DNA of 19,889 bases from Pseudomonadota bacterium (GTDB lineage: Bacteria; Desulfobacterota; JADFVX01). Positions within the stretch are counted from its first letter, which is position 1. Every line of letters begins with the position of its first letter. Location of the stretch: contig JADFVM010000004.1 of assembly GCA_015222555.1 (NCBI GenBank), forward strand, positions 1-19,889. The letters are read 5' to 3'. The notes beneath the pieces are model-generated. The model had not been told where the DNA came from. It saw only the letters and a list, made by a program, of their open reading frames with translations, and did no database searches. This document shows, piece after piece, positions 8,174 to 15,899 of the stretch. A program made the position numbers and the translations under genes.

Positions 8174-8761
8174 CTACGACTCAGGTAGATTAAGCTCTGA
8201 TTGAACCCTTTCTACCTCCACCTCTTCAAGTTCTACAAACTCTTTAAGTGTTGGAAGTTGTGAAAGGTTCCTCAGGTTAAATATTTCGAGGAAGGTCTTA
8301 GTCGTTCCATAAATTATCGGTTTACCGGGCACTTCCTTCCTGCCGAGAATCCTGACAAGCCTTTTTTCCAGGAGACTCCTCACAACACCGCCCGAATCAA
8401 CACCTCTCAGGTCTTCAACCTCGGCCCTCGTTATGGGCTGCCGATAAGCGATAATGGCAAGCACTTCCATTGCCGCCCGTCCAAACTTTGGCGGCCGTTT
8501 AGCCTTAAGTTTCTGCAGCAATGATGCATAGGTCGTTTTGGTTCTGAACTGGTACCCCCCTGCAACCTCGGTTAAGGAGAATCCCCGCCCTTCGGCGTTA
8601 AAGTCCCCTGCAATCTCATCAAGAAGGGGATTAATCTCATTTTTCTCAAGCTCGAGACCATATTCATCAGTAATCAATTCAATTATTTTTTCAGTTTTCA
8701 GAGGAGACTCGGAAGTAAAAATAAGCGCTTCAATGGCTCCTTTTAATGCATTCTTTTCCAT
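8174..8761 (-). CDS. scpB: Segregation and condensation protein B
   Basis: This 195-residue protein joins ScpA and SMC in the bacterial condensin that compacts and separates the chromosome. It has two winged-helix domains (about 1-85 and 90-165). The conserved MEVLAIIAYRQPITRAEVE is at 83-101 and EVPGKPIIYGTTKTFLE follows near 143-159, as in the family. The length is normal. It lies 17 bp after scpA, the standard scpAB arrangement. The tail after the second domain is acidic (ELEEVEVERVQSE). I see no internal defect. Confidence 0.95.
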   Translation of the reverse strand: MEKNALKGAIEALIFTSESPLKTEKIIELITDEYGLELEKNEINPLLDEIAGDFNAEGRGFSLTEVAGGYQFRTKTTYASLLQKLKAKRPPKFGRAAMEVLAIIAYRQPITRAEVEDLRGVDSGGVVRSLLEKRLVRILGRKEVPGKPIIYGTTKTFLEIFNLRNLSQLPTLKEFVELEEVEVERVQSELNLPES

Positions 8762-8778
8762 CAGTCCTCAATCATATG

Positions 8779-9501
8779 TCAATGCAGCAGGTCTTTTGAT
8801 GTGATCCTGATGACACCAAAATTTTCGCCCTGGAATACATTAACTGTTCTCATCTTTATAAGCTCTAGCAATGCCAAAAAAGAGGCGACAATTTCTCCCC
8901 TTGTAGAATCGTTATCAAATAACGATTGAAAGGTCATATTTCTCTCTTCCTTGAGGCGGTTTAAAATTATTTCCGTTTTCTCCTTAATAGAGATCCGCTC
9001 CATGTTCACTGCATGCGCAATGGAAGGAGTTACACTCTTTAATACTTCCTGCAATGCATCAAGGAGGTCAAATAGGCCAACTTCAGGGTAGACAAGGTCA
9101 TCGTTTTCATCGTCATACTCTTCACTGAATCCTTTTGAAAATAAGTCGCGGTCGAGAATATCTCTCTCTCCAAGTTGAGATCCCGCATCCTTGTACTTTT
9201 TATATTCAAGAAGCCGTCTCACCAGCTCTTCCCTCGGATCGAGCTCTTCCTCTTCCCCTTCCTCAACTTCTTCGGGCGGCAATAGCATTTTTGATTTGAT
9301 ATGCATGAGCGTTGCCGCCATGAGTAAAAATTCACCGGCAATATCAAGGTTCATTGTCTTCATCAGCTCTATTGAGTCAACATACTGCCTTGTAATGAGC
9401 GCTATGGGGATATTCATAATATCGAGCTCATGTTTTTTAATAAGGTGAAGCAGAAGGTCCAGCGGGCCTTCAAAACCGTCAAGTTTGACCTCATAATCCA
9501 T
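8779..9501 (-). CDS. scpA: Segregation and condensation protein A (kleisin)
   Basis: This 240-residue kleisin bridges the two SMC heads and binds an ScpB dimer. It begins with the diagnostic DGFEGPLDLLLHLIKKHELDI (about 8-28), followed by the MKTMNLDIAGEFLLMAATLMHIKSKMLLP region. An acidic linker (EEVEEGEEEELDP) is near 78-90, and a C-terminal winged helix (about 170-240) contains FLALLELIKMRTV. The ATG abuts the trpS TAA stop (TAAATG), so translation is probably coupled. A GGAGG lies about 14 bp upstream, inside trpS. Confidence 0.95.
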   Translation of the reverse strand: MDYEVKLDGFEGPLDLLLHLIKKHELDIMNIPIALITRQYVDSIELMKTMNLDIAGEFLLMAATLMHIKSKMLLPPEEVEEGEEEELDPREELVRRLLEYKKYKDAGSQLGERDILDRDLFSKGFSEEYDDENDDLVYPEVGLFDLLDALQEVLKSVTPSIAHAVNMERISIKEKTEIILNRLKEERNMTFQSLFDNDSTRGEIVASFLALLELIKMRTVNVFQGENFGVIRITSKDLLH

Positions 9502-10485
9502 TTAGAACTTCATCGCCTCCCTCACACGGGCCATTGTTCCGGCTGCATGCTCCCTGGCACGTTTATTCCCGTCGTTGATGATGTCTTCTATCGTTTCAGG
9601 AGACTTTAACAGCTCTTCACGCTTTTCCCTATAGGGGATTAATTCACCCAGGATATTATCTGTTAATATTTTTTTACACTCAATACAGCCTATTCCGGCC
9701 GTCTTACATCCGTCAGTGACATAGTCTATCTGCTGAGTTGTTGAATAAATCCTGTGATAGGCGAAGATAGGGCAGACCTCAGGATCGCCGGGGTCATCTC
9801 TTCTCACTCTCTGCGGATCCGTCATGGCTGTTTTTAATTTCTTTGTAATCACCTCATCACTGTCTGAGATATAAATTGAATTGTTATAACTTTTGCTCAT
9901 CTTTCTGCCATCCGTACCAGGCAGTTTAGGGTAATCAGTCAAAAGTTCTTCAGGCTCTACAAAAACGTTGCTATAGAGATAATTGAAACGCCTCGCCACC
10001 TCTCTTGTAAATTCAATATGAGGAACCTGGTCGACACCGACGGGAACATAGTTGGCGTTATAAATAAGGATATCGGCCGACTGTAAAAGGGGATAACCGA
10101 GGAAGCCGTATGTGCCCAGATCTTTATCCCTGATATTTTCAACCTGTTCCTTGTAGGTAGGCACCCTTTCCAGCCAGGAAAGCGGTGTTATCATGGACAG
10201 CAGAAGTTGAAGTTCTGCATGTTCTATTACATTTGACTGTATAAAAAGTATAGCCTTTTCAGGATCGATGCCGACACTCAGCCAGTCGATGACCATGTCA
10301 TGGATATTTGATTTGATCTCTTTTGTATCGGCATATTCAGATGTCAAAGCGTGCCAGTCTGCCACAAAAAAGAAACAGCTATAGTCTTCCTGCAACTTTT
10401 TCCAGTTTTCAAGAACGCCGTGAAGGTGCCCCAGATGGAGTTTACCCGTTGGCCTCATTCCACTTAAAACGATTTTATTTTTCAC
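9502..10485 (-). CDS. trpS: Tryptophanyl-tRNA synthetase
   Basis: This 327-residue class I aminoacyl-tRNA synthetase charges tRNA-Trp with tryptophan. The HIGH-type motif is HLGH (17-20) within RPTGKLHLGHLHG. The KMSKS loop is intact at 195-199 (GRKMSKSYNN). Between them lie the Trp-binding and dimer segments, including GYPLLQSADILIY and PVGVDQVPHIEFTRE. Two cysteines near 267-270 (GCIEC) are typical of many bacterial homologues. The start is GTG at 10485, with a GAGG ribosome site 8 bp upstream. That site overlaps the stop codon of the TPR-SPOR gene. It sits between envelope genes and scpA as part of the same co-directional run. Confidence 0.96.
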   Translation of the reverse strand: MKNKIVLSGMRPTGKLHLGHLHGVLENWKKLQEDYSCFFFVADWHALTSEYADTKEIKSNIHDMVIDWLSVGIDPEKAILFIQSNVIEHAELQLLLSMITPLSWLERVPTYKEQVENIRDKDLGTYGFLGYPLLQSADILIYNANYVPVGVDQVPHIEFTREVARRFNYLYSNVFVEPEELLTDYPKLPGTDGRKMSKSYNNSIYISDSDEVITKKLKTAMTDPQRVRRDDPGDPEVCPIFAYHRIYSTTQQIDYVTDGCKTAGIGCIECKKILTDNILGELIPYREKREELLKSPETIEDIINDGNKRAREHAAGTMARVREAMKF

Positions 10486-10495
10486 TTTTCAATCC

Positions 10496-11569
10496 TCACT
10501 TTTCAAATACAAAGGAATCAATCCCTTTTTCATTTTTTAGACTTTCACTGACTATTTGAGCCTCGATGGCATCACCATAGGGGCCCAGCAATACTTTGTA
10601 GACTTCACCCTCCAGTATGGAGGGATCCAGTCCCATATCTGAAAGCTTCGATTTATATTTGGCGGCACCTTTTAAAGTGGAGTAGACACCCACCTGAAGA
10701 TAAGAACCTCTCTCGTCCTCATTTCCGCGCTTATTGTTTTCAAAATCACTTAATTGTTTTGAAGCCCTATAGGCTTCCAGTGAGGAAGGATAGTCTTTTA
10801 CAAGACGCTGTAAGACCTTATTTGCCTCATCATGATCACCCAGGGCACTATGTGACAGGGCAAGGTTAAGTAATACCTTCGTCTTATATTCATTTTTTAT
10901 TTTGCCATGAGAAAGTCGCTTATAAAAATTCAACGACGTCCGGAACTCACCTGCAAGATAATAGGAGTCACCAATACCGACTTTTGACCTTGTTTTTATA
11001 TCATCATTATCAGCAGTTTGCAGCGCTTTTTCAAAATTTAATCTTGCCTCTCCATAGTCTCCATTGGCCAGGTGGGATATTCCCGTCAATAAAATGGCTT
11101 CGCTCAAAAAGGGGGACTTCCCGTACTTTTTTCTGACTGAGGAAAACTCCCTGGCGGCTAATATATTATCACCCTTGAGGAGGTATATTTTCCCCATTTC
11201 AAGATAGGCTCGTGCGGCCCAGGGGCTGTCACCATGGTCTTGCTTAATTTGTCCCAGAGACTGTCTTTTTTTTTCGAGATCATCATTGACATTGGCCAGG
11301 ACAAAGAGTACTTCGGGAATATCTTTTGAGCCTGGATATTTGTTCAAAAAAAGAGACCCCAATCGGGCGACCTTCTGCCGATCACCCTTAGACTGCGTTA
11401 TTCTAAGTGTCTTCAGATCCTCCCTGCTCCCGGCATGAACATTGTTGACAGCCAATAGGATAAGCAGGAGAGAAAGCAATCCAAATTGAGTTAAAGGCAT
11501 GGTGAAATTATTAACGGGGAAATCACTTCTTTCCCTATTTTTCCTTTTCGCCGGGCAGCGGCTTTTCAT
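10496..11569 (-). CDS. Exported tetratricopeptide-repeat protein with C-terminal SPOR domain
   Basis: This 357-residue envelope protein has a signal peptide (FGLLSLLLILLAVNNVHA, cleavage after about residue 46). About six TPR-type helical repeats follow (about 60-270), then a SPOR domain (about 285-357) with SYLQVGVYSTLKGAAKYKSKL and VYKVLLGPYG. SPOR domains bind denuded septal peptidoglycan, so a periplasmic role at the cell wall or division site is likely. The start is uncertain. ATG 11569 overlaps lapB by 35 bp and gives a long basic leader. ATG 11500 lies just before the hydrophobic core but has no ribosome site and no basic residues. The substrate or partner is unknown. Confidence 0.85.
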   Translation of the reverse strand: MKSRCPAKRKNRERSDFPVNNFTMPLTQFGLLSLLLILLAVNNVHAGSREDLKTLRITQSKGDRQKVARLGSLFLNKYPGSKDIPEVLFVLANVNDDLEKKRQSLGQIKQDHGDSPWAARAYLEMGKIYLLKGDNILAAREFSSVRKKYGKSPFLSEAILLTGISHLANGDYGEARLNFEKALQTADNDDIKTRSKVGIGDSYYLAGEFRTSLNFYKRLSHGKIKNEYKTKVLLNLALSHSALGDHDEANKVLQRLVKDYPSSLEAYRASKQLSDFENNKRGNEDERGSYLQVGVYSTLKGAAKYKSKLSDMGLDPSILEGEVYKVLLGPYGDAIEAQIVSESLKNEKGIDSFVFEK

Positions 11570-12737
11570 CTATTGTATCCCACCTGCGACATTGCGGACA
11601 CCGCCAGAGCAGTTCATTCGATTCGTAACCACATTCATTACACTGATAATTCTTCTCAGGAAAGGGGAAGTTATGAAGCAGTTCCTGATGAACAGCCACC
11701 GCCTCGGCCTCTCTCCCCAGTTCCATGAGATATTTCCCCAGCGCCTGTCTTGCCTGGATATGAGAGGGTTTTAATGTCAATACTGTCTTAAGCTCACCGA
11801 TGGCATCGTTAAGCTGACTCTTTTTATATAAATATTCAGCAAGGGCAAGATGGGTATGGATGTCGTTATAATTTTTCCTGGAATTTTCCCTCAGGATATC
11901 TTCAATCTTTCCGAATTCGTTGAGTTTAAAAAAAGCCTCTTCAAGTCGGGGATAGGCCAGATAAGTGAAACCCGGCGAGATCTGCATCATCTCTTTCCAT
12001 GTATCAATGGCCTTTGCATAACTGCCCTCATCGTAGAACAGGTCTCCCAGATGCAGATAGGCATCACTGCACATTTTATCAAGAGAGATGGCCTTTTTAA
12101 AGCACTTCTTTGCCTGGCTGCTCAAGCCCTGCTCAATCAGTGTCTTGGCCAGCTCTGTCTGGTGATGAGCCAGCACGTTATAGTCATTGCTTTTTCTCAG
12201 TTTAGAGATTGCCTGCTGTGTCTGATAGGACTTTTCCCAGTCACGGATATCCTCATAGAGTTCCAGCAGTTGCACGTGAGAATCCAGATGTTTGTTATCC
12301 ATTTCCAGGACTTTTTCAAAAGACTCGATGGCGCGATTGACAAAACCGGCCTTTTTGAAATCAAGGCTGAGATCATAATAGGCCTGTATCTTTGTTTTAA
12401 TATCAATGTGGGGACGCAGGATAATACCCTGATGGATCCTGATGGCCCTGCCCACCTCCCCTTTGCTTCTAAAAAGGTTACCAAGGGCGATATAGGTTTC
12501 CACTGTATCGCTGTTGATCTGCACCGCTTTGGAAAATTCTTCTATGGCCCTATCCGGTTCGTTGGCCAGGATGTAGTTTATCCCCTTCAGATAAGCAGTA
12601 CCACCACTTTGAGTACTTTTATCAGCTGCTTTTTTCTTTCTGGAAGAGAAAATATCGGACAGGACGAAGCCGGCAAAAAAGCCTATGAGGACAAGAATGA
12701 TCCCGATAAAATAGGGGCTTTGAGAGGTGATATCCAT
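11535..12737 (-). CDS. lapB: LapB (YciM)-type lipopolysaccharide assembly protein
   Basis: This 400-residue inner-membrane protein resembles E. coli LapB (389 residues), the adaptor that brings LpxC to FtsH for degradation and so sets lipopolysaccharide output. One N-terminal membrane helix (about 9-28) is followed by a basic RKKKAADK stretch. About nine TPR repeats follow (about 45-355). The C-terminal rubredoxin-like zinc module CNECGYES...WRCPQC has Cys366, Cys369, Cys380 and Cys383. It follows lapA directly (10 bp), matching the enterobacterial lapAB pair. No strong ribosome site is visible. LpxC and FtsH genes are not in this window. Confidence 0.93.
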   Translation of the reverse strand: MDITSQSPYFIGIILVLIGFFAGFVLSDIFSSRKKKAADKSTQSGGTAYLKGINYILANEPDRAIEEFSKAVQINSDTVETYIALGNLFRSKGEVGRAIRIHQGIILRPHIDIKTKIQAYYDLSLDFKKAGFVNRAIESFEKVLEMDNKHLDSHVQLLELYEDIRDWEKSYQTQQAISKLRKSNDYNVLAHHQTELAKTLIEQGLSSQAKKCFKKAISLDKMCSDAYLHLGDLFYDEGSYAKAIDTWKEMMQISPGFTYLAYPRLEEAFFKLNEFGKIEDILRENSRKNYNDIHTHLALAEYLYKKSQLNDAIGELKTVLTLKPSHIQARQALGKYLMELGREAEAVAVHQELLHNFPFPEKNYQCNECGYESNELLWRCPQCRRWDTIDEKPLPGEKEK

Positions 12738-12747
12738 AGCTTGATGA

Positions 12748-13095
12748 TTAGTTTTCGCTTAAAACCATTTGATCATCTTTTGTTTCATCTGCAGGAACAG
12801 TAGATTCTGTAATAGGAAGATTTCTCAGTGAAGTCAGTTCTTTCTCCTTCGCATCCAGTTCCTTTTTCAGTTTCCTGATGGTACCGCCCGTTCTTATCTT
12901 TTCGATCATACCTTCAAAGCCGCCGACGATAATACCGAACATAACACAAATAAAGACGAGCAGATAGAGCGGAAATTGCAGTTGATGCGTGACCGTGTAA
13001 TACTTTATTGTAACCAGCTCATTGTTTTGAAGTGAAAAAGTAATGGCCAGCAGGAAGAGAAGGGCAATCAATAAACTTCTTAAAAACTTCATCAA
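12748..13095 (-). CDS. lapA: LapA-domain (DUF1049) inner-membrane protein
   Basis: This 115-residue protein has two membrane helices: about 4-22, and about 41-62 (QFPLYLLVFICVMFGIIVGG). The conserved QNNELVTIKYYTV stretch lies between them. It ends in a cytoplasmic coiled-coil tail (IRKLKKELDAKEKEL), the layout of LapA/YciS. LapA is co-transcribed with lapB in E. coli and helps it regulate lipopolysaccharide synthesis. The same order is seen here. A strong GGAGGTG ribosome site precedes the ATG, and the HIT gene ends 10 bp upstream. Confidence 0.9.
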   Translation of the reverse strand: MMKFLRSLLIALLFLLAITFSLQNNELVTIKYYTVTHQLQFPLYLLVFICVMFGIIVGGFEGMIEKIRTGGTIRKLKKELDAKEKELTSLRNLPITESTVPADETKDDQMVLSEN

Positions 13096-13105
13096 ACACC
13101 TCCAG

Positions 13106-13609
13106 TTACATTTCTTTGAATAATGGGTAAAGTTTCATATAGGTCTCATCGAGAAGCTCGGGCATAACTCTTACATCGGCGATGACAGGCATAAAGTTTG
13201 TGTCACCATTCCACCGGGGCACGATATGGGTATGGATATGGCTTTCTATGCCGGCGCCCGCCGCCTTGCCCATATTGATGCCGAGATTAAAACCTTCAGG
13301 ATGCATTACCTCTTTCAATATTTTAACAGATCTTTTCGTTGCCTGTGAAATATCCAGCATCTCTTCATCGCTAAGACTATCGACATCACTAACATGATTA
13401 TAAGGTGAAATGAGTAGATGACCGTTATTATAGGGATAACGGTTCATCATAATGAAGGCTTTCTCCCCTCGGTACAATATCAGGTTTTCCCTGTCTCTAT
13501 CGTCCTCCGGTTTAGTGCAAAATATACATTCTCCCGGCTTTTTATCATCCAGAATGTACTCCATCCGCCAGGGAGACCATAATCTCTCGTTATTTTGATT
13601 TCCAGCCAT
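13106..13609 (-). CDS. HIT-family hydrolase/transferase, AP4A phosphorylase-like subfamily
   Basis: This 167-residue protein has the histidine triad HIHTHIV with His124, His126 and His128, the middle one being the nucleophile. PRWNGDTNFMPV follows directly. An N-terminal LWSPWRMEYI (10-19) and a CIFC pair (28-31) match the subfamily that includes the mycobacterial Ap4A phosphorylase Rv2613c. A cytoplasmic role in cleaving dinucleoside polyphosphates or nucleotide conjugates is likely, but the exact substrate cannot be read from the sequence. It is the first gene of the long leftward run and has a good promoter (13636-13664). The only ribosome-site-like sequence is AGGGG, lying in a small hairpin just before the ATG. 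Confidence 0.92.
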   Translation of the reverse strand: MAGNQNNERLWSPWRMEYILDDKKPGECIFCTKPEDDRDRENLILYRGEKAFIMMNRYPYNNGHLLISPYNHVSDVDSLSDEEMLDISQATKRSVKILKEVMHPEGFNLGINMGKAAGAGIESHIHTHIVPRWNGDTNFMPVIADVRVMPELLDETYMKLYPLFKEM

Positions 13610-13615
13610 TAAAAT

Positions 13616-13632
13616 CCCCTGATTATAAGGGG
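13616..13632 (-). promoter_or_regulatory. Hairpin over the only SD-like sequence of the HIT gene
   Basis: CCCCT (13616-13620) pairs with AGGGG (13628-13632) around a 7-nt loop, immediately upstream of the HIT start codon. On the mRNA strand the 3' arm is AGGGG, the only Shine-Dalgarno-like stretch before the ATG. The promoter's expected start site falls close to the 5' arm, so whether the stem forms depends on exactly where transcription begins. Confidence 0.35.
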
Positions 13633-13635
13633 CAA

Positions 13636-13664
13636 ACTATATAGTTTATACGAAATTAAGTCAA
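13636..13664 (-). promoter_or_regulatory. Sigma70-type promoter for the HIT-lapAB leftward operon
   Basis: On the minus strand a TTGACT -35 box (13659-13664) and a TATAGT -10 box (13636-13641) are separated by exactly 17 bp. Both are close to consensus. Transcription would start about 13629, some 20 bp before the HIT ATG. This is the only strong promoter noticed for the co-directional genes to its left; internal promoters are not excluded. Confidence 0.7.
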
Positions 13665-13915
13665 GCAATTGCTGGACCTGTCAGCTCACTCGAGCCGGGC
13701 AATCCAATGGCCTTGATCAACCTTTTTATTGGGGCTAAAATTGCCCTTCTCATCTTGCCTGAATCTTGCTATGTGGCCCTTAATTAAAAATCTTCCATGT
13801 TGCTCCGCATTGCATCCTGTCACTGTTTTACGGCCCTATCTGCCCGAAGGTTCTCTTTTGATTCTCTACAAAACAGGCTCTCAACGTTTTCACTGCCCTC
13901 TTTTTTCAGCTTTTT
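13665..13915. other. Non-coding part of the divergent region, with an imperfect palindrome
   Basis: No convincing gene is seen here. The stretch contains one structured element. GGGCAATCCAAT at 13697-13708 is mirrored by ATTGG (13728-13732) and ATTGCCC (13740-13746), giving a 12-bp stem with a 7-nt bulge around a 19-nt centre. It sits about 30 bp behind the HIT promoter -35 box and could be a protein site or a relic. The rest is pyrimidine-rich on the plus strand towards 13900. An open frame runs through it into the porin gene, but it has no coding character. Confidence 0.4.
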
Positions 13916-13944
13916 TTGCTTTTTCATTTCACTTTTTGTATTAT
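13916..13944 (+). promoter_or_regulatory. Likely promoter for the porin gene
   Basis: TTGCTT (13916-13921) and TATTAT (13939-13944) are 17 bp apart. The -10 matches 5 of 6 consensus bases and the -35 matches 3. It lies inside a T-rich tract, which weakens the match. The predicted transcript would start near 13951 and carry a leader of about 100 nt. Confidence 0.45.
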
Positions 13945-13995
13945 GTACAAAGTTTTTTTGCTCTTGCACCTAATAAACTTCTTCATAAACCAAAA

Positions 13996-14015
13996 CCCCG
14001 CCGCAATCTGCGGGG
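13996..14015 (+). promoter_or_regulatory. GC hairpin in the porin mRNA leader
   Basis: CCCCGC (13996-14001) pairs with GCGGGG (14010-14015) around an 8-nt loop, 34 bp before the porin ATG in an otherwise AT-rich leader. No T-run follows, so it is not an obvious terminator. It does not match a riboswitch consensus I recognise, including the c-di-GMP class I motif. It may act as an mRNA stabiliser or a translation-control structure. Confidence 0.45.
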
Positions 14016-14049
14016 AATGCACTCGCAAGGGATTCAAGGTGGAGTTATC

Positions 14050-15195
14050 ATGAGAAAGACAGTATTTAGTCTATTTATCTTAACAACAATTTTTCTCTTT
14101 CCGCCTTTTCTTCAGGCAGATGAAGTCGCTGATTTAAAGAAGGAAGTAGAAAAGTTAAAATCACGACTGGAGATCGTTGAAGCAGGCCAGGATGAGATTG
14201 GATATCAATCGTCCGACCTTGTCTCCGTCAGCGGATATGCCGATGTCGAGTATGTTATTGACGACAGGAGTGGCGTCAGTGACGGTTTCAGGACCCATCA
14301 TTTCTCCCTTTTATTTCAAAAAAAGGTATCTGAAAAATGGCGATTTTTTTCTGAACTGGAATTCGAGTATGCACCTAAAATTGGAGAAGAGGAGAAGCAA
14401 ACAATTACTGACAGCGGGGGCAACACCCACGATGTGGTAGTCACAAAGAACAAAGAGGGGAGAATATACATTGAAGTCCTTACGATAGACTATAATTACA
14501 ATCCCTATCTTAATCTCAGGGCAGGCCGTTATCTGACACCGGCAGGCATCTGGAATGTAGAGCATTATACTCCTTTTGTTGCCACACAGGAGAAGCCTCA
14601 ACATATTCAAAATATTTTCCCAAAGCATATGGATGGTGTCCAGCTCTTCGGTACGGTCACAAAGAACGATGTTGTCACCGACTATATTGCCTATATGAGC
14701 AACGGTTCAGGCAACACGGGTCATGGCGATGAAAACGACGACAAATCCCTGGGAGGTCGACTGAGATTTAAATTCCCCCTTCTTTTGCGAACGGAACTCG
14801 GCCTTTCAACCTACAGGGAGAAAGACAATGCCGACACGGAATTAAAGGCACATGGTGTTGACCTGAACCTGCATTGGAAGACTTTCAAGCTGCAGGCGGA
14901 ATATGCAAAAGGTACCTACGACCCGGTTTCCGGAACCGATTATGACCGTGTGGGTTACTATGGTCAGCTCACCTACGGGATGGGAAAGCTTGAAACCATA
15001 TACAGGTATGACTGGTACGATGCGAATGACACCGTTGTCCAGGGAGACAAGTCCATAAATACGGTTGCACTGCATTATCATTTTAACCGATCCGTCTGCG
15101 GCAAGATTGAACATCATATGATAGATAATGAAGGCCCGGCCACGGAAGACTATGATAAAACAATTGCCACCATTGCGCTTTACTTCGGTGAATAA
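14050..15195 (+). CDS. Outer-membrane porin with N-terminal coiled coil
   Basis: This 381-residue protein has a signal peptide (MRKTVFSLFILTTIFLFPP..., cleaved after LQA at about residue 24). A short coiled coil (DEVADLKKEVEKLKSRLE) follows, then alternating aromatic/polar beta-strands to the end, the pattern of a porin-superfamily barrel. It resembles phosphate-selective or DcaP-like porins in layout, but the solute cannot be told. The chain ends ...IALYFGE rather than in the usual terminal Phe. The ATG at 14050 is chosen because GGTGGAG lies 5 bp upstream and the signal peptide begins there; an open frame extends 107 codons further upstream without coding character. A PBP-like gene follows 45 bp later. 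Confidence 0.85.
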   Translation: MRKTVFSLFILTTIFLFPPFLQADEVADLKKEVEKLKSRLEIVEAGQDEIGYQSSDLVSVSGYADVEYVIDDRSGVSDGFRTHHFSLLFQKKVSEKWRFFSELEFEYAPKIGEEEKQTITDSGGNTHDVVVTKNKEGRIYIEVLTIDYNYNPYLNLRAGRYLTPAGIWNVEHYTPFVATQEKPQHIQNIFPKHMDGVQLFGTVTKNDVVTDYIAYMSNGSGNTGHGDENDDKSLGGRLRFKFPLLLRTELGLSTYREKDNADTELKAHGVDLNLHWKTFKLQAEYAKGTYDPVSGTDYDRVGYYGQLTYGMGKLETIYRYDWYDANDTVVQGDKSINTVALHYHFNRSVCGKIEHHMIDNEGPATEDYDKTIATIALYFGE

Positions 15196-15240
15196 AATAA
15201 TGTCAAGTATGATTATTCATAGGGGAGAAAAACCTTACGC

Positions 15241-15681
15241 ATGAGATTGACATCATTGATCATCCTTTTTGCAACCTTTCTGTTGTTATTTTCCAGCGAA
15301 ACGGCAAAGGCAGAACCTGTGGCGGTAATAGTCAATGCCGGTAATTCTGCCCAATCATTGACTATTGAAGATTTAAGGAAGTACTACGAAAATGACATTC
15401 TGAGCTGGCCGGATGGAACACGGATCGTTCTCATTAACCTTTCCGTCAACAGCGATGCCCGCAAAAAATTTTCCAGGACCGTATTAAAGAGAGAGGCGTT
15501 AGATGTTGCTCGCGAATGGTCAAACAGGAAGATCACAAATACTGCCAAGAACCCTCCCTTAGTCGTAAAATCAGAATTGCTTGTCCAGGCAAGGATAGCC
15601 AGAATTTCCAACGCCATCGGTTATCTGGCGATGAGCAAAGTAACAAGCGACAAGGTAAGGATTGTGCTTACCATCAAATAA
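15241..15681 (+). CDS. Small exported PBP-like (phosphate-binding-type) protein
   Basis: This 146-residue protein has a clear signal peptide (SLIILFATFLLLFSSETAKA, cleaved near residue 24). The mature part is short and resembles the PstS-like periplasmic substrate-binding fold: VAVIVNAGNSAQSLTIEDLRKYY near the start, then DGTRIVLINL, a central helix and the ending ISNAIGYLAMSKV. It is about half the length of a full PstS (about 300), so it is a one-lobe or minimal form, not a complete transporter component. No permease or ATPase gene is adjacent. It lies between a porin and a GGDEF-EAL sensor, suggesting ligand sensing or capture rather than transport. The ligand is unknown. Confidence 0.75.
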   Translation: MRLTSLIILFATFLLLFSSETAKAEPVAVIVNAGNSAQSLTIEDLRKYYENDILSWPDGTRIVLINLSVNSDARKKFSRTVLKREALDVAREWSNRKITNTAKNPPLVVKSELLVQARIARISNAIGYLAMSKVTSDKVRIVLTIK

Positions 15682-15899
15682 GAGGGAAGCCTGCCGCACA
15701 AAGCGCTGAAATAAGAAAAAGACCTACATCAATATTAATACTAAAGAATTTAGTCGTCACACCGATAAACAGGTAATTCCCGGCCATTGAATGGAATGTG
15801 AAGAGAAAATTTATGTTTTTGTGACTCAATATTATTTCTTCTGTCTCAGGGAGATAAATTTCTACTGGCTGCAACAGCCTTGTTAATCGTTAAAAAAAT

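Noticed and set aside
11850..12803. 317-codon plus-strand open frame opposite lapB and lapA
   Set aside because: It is the antisense shadow of two well-supported genes and shows no recognised domain of its own.
13729..14049. Upstream extension of the porin reading frame by 107 codons
   Set aside because: The signal peptide and a good ribosome site start at 14050, and the extension runs through the promoter, a T-rich tract and a hairpin.
13990..14049. Possible c-di-GMP class I riboswitch before the porin gene
   Set aside because: The hairpin is present, but the conserved class I core and tetraloop-receptor pattern are not visible.
15682..15899. Possible extra small gene or promoter between the PBP-like and sensor genes
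   Set aside because: No frame with a start, ribosome site and coding character was found, and promoter-like boxes were too weak to report.
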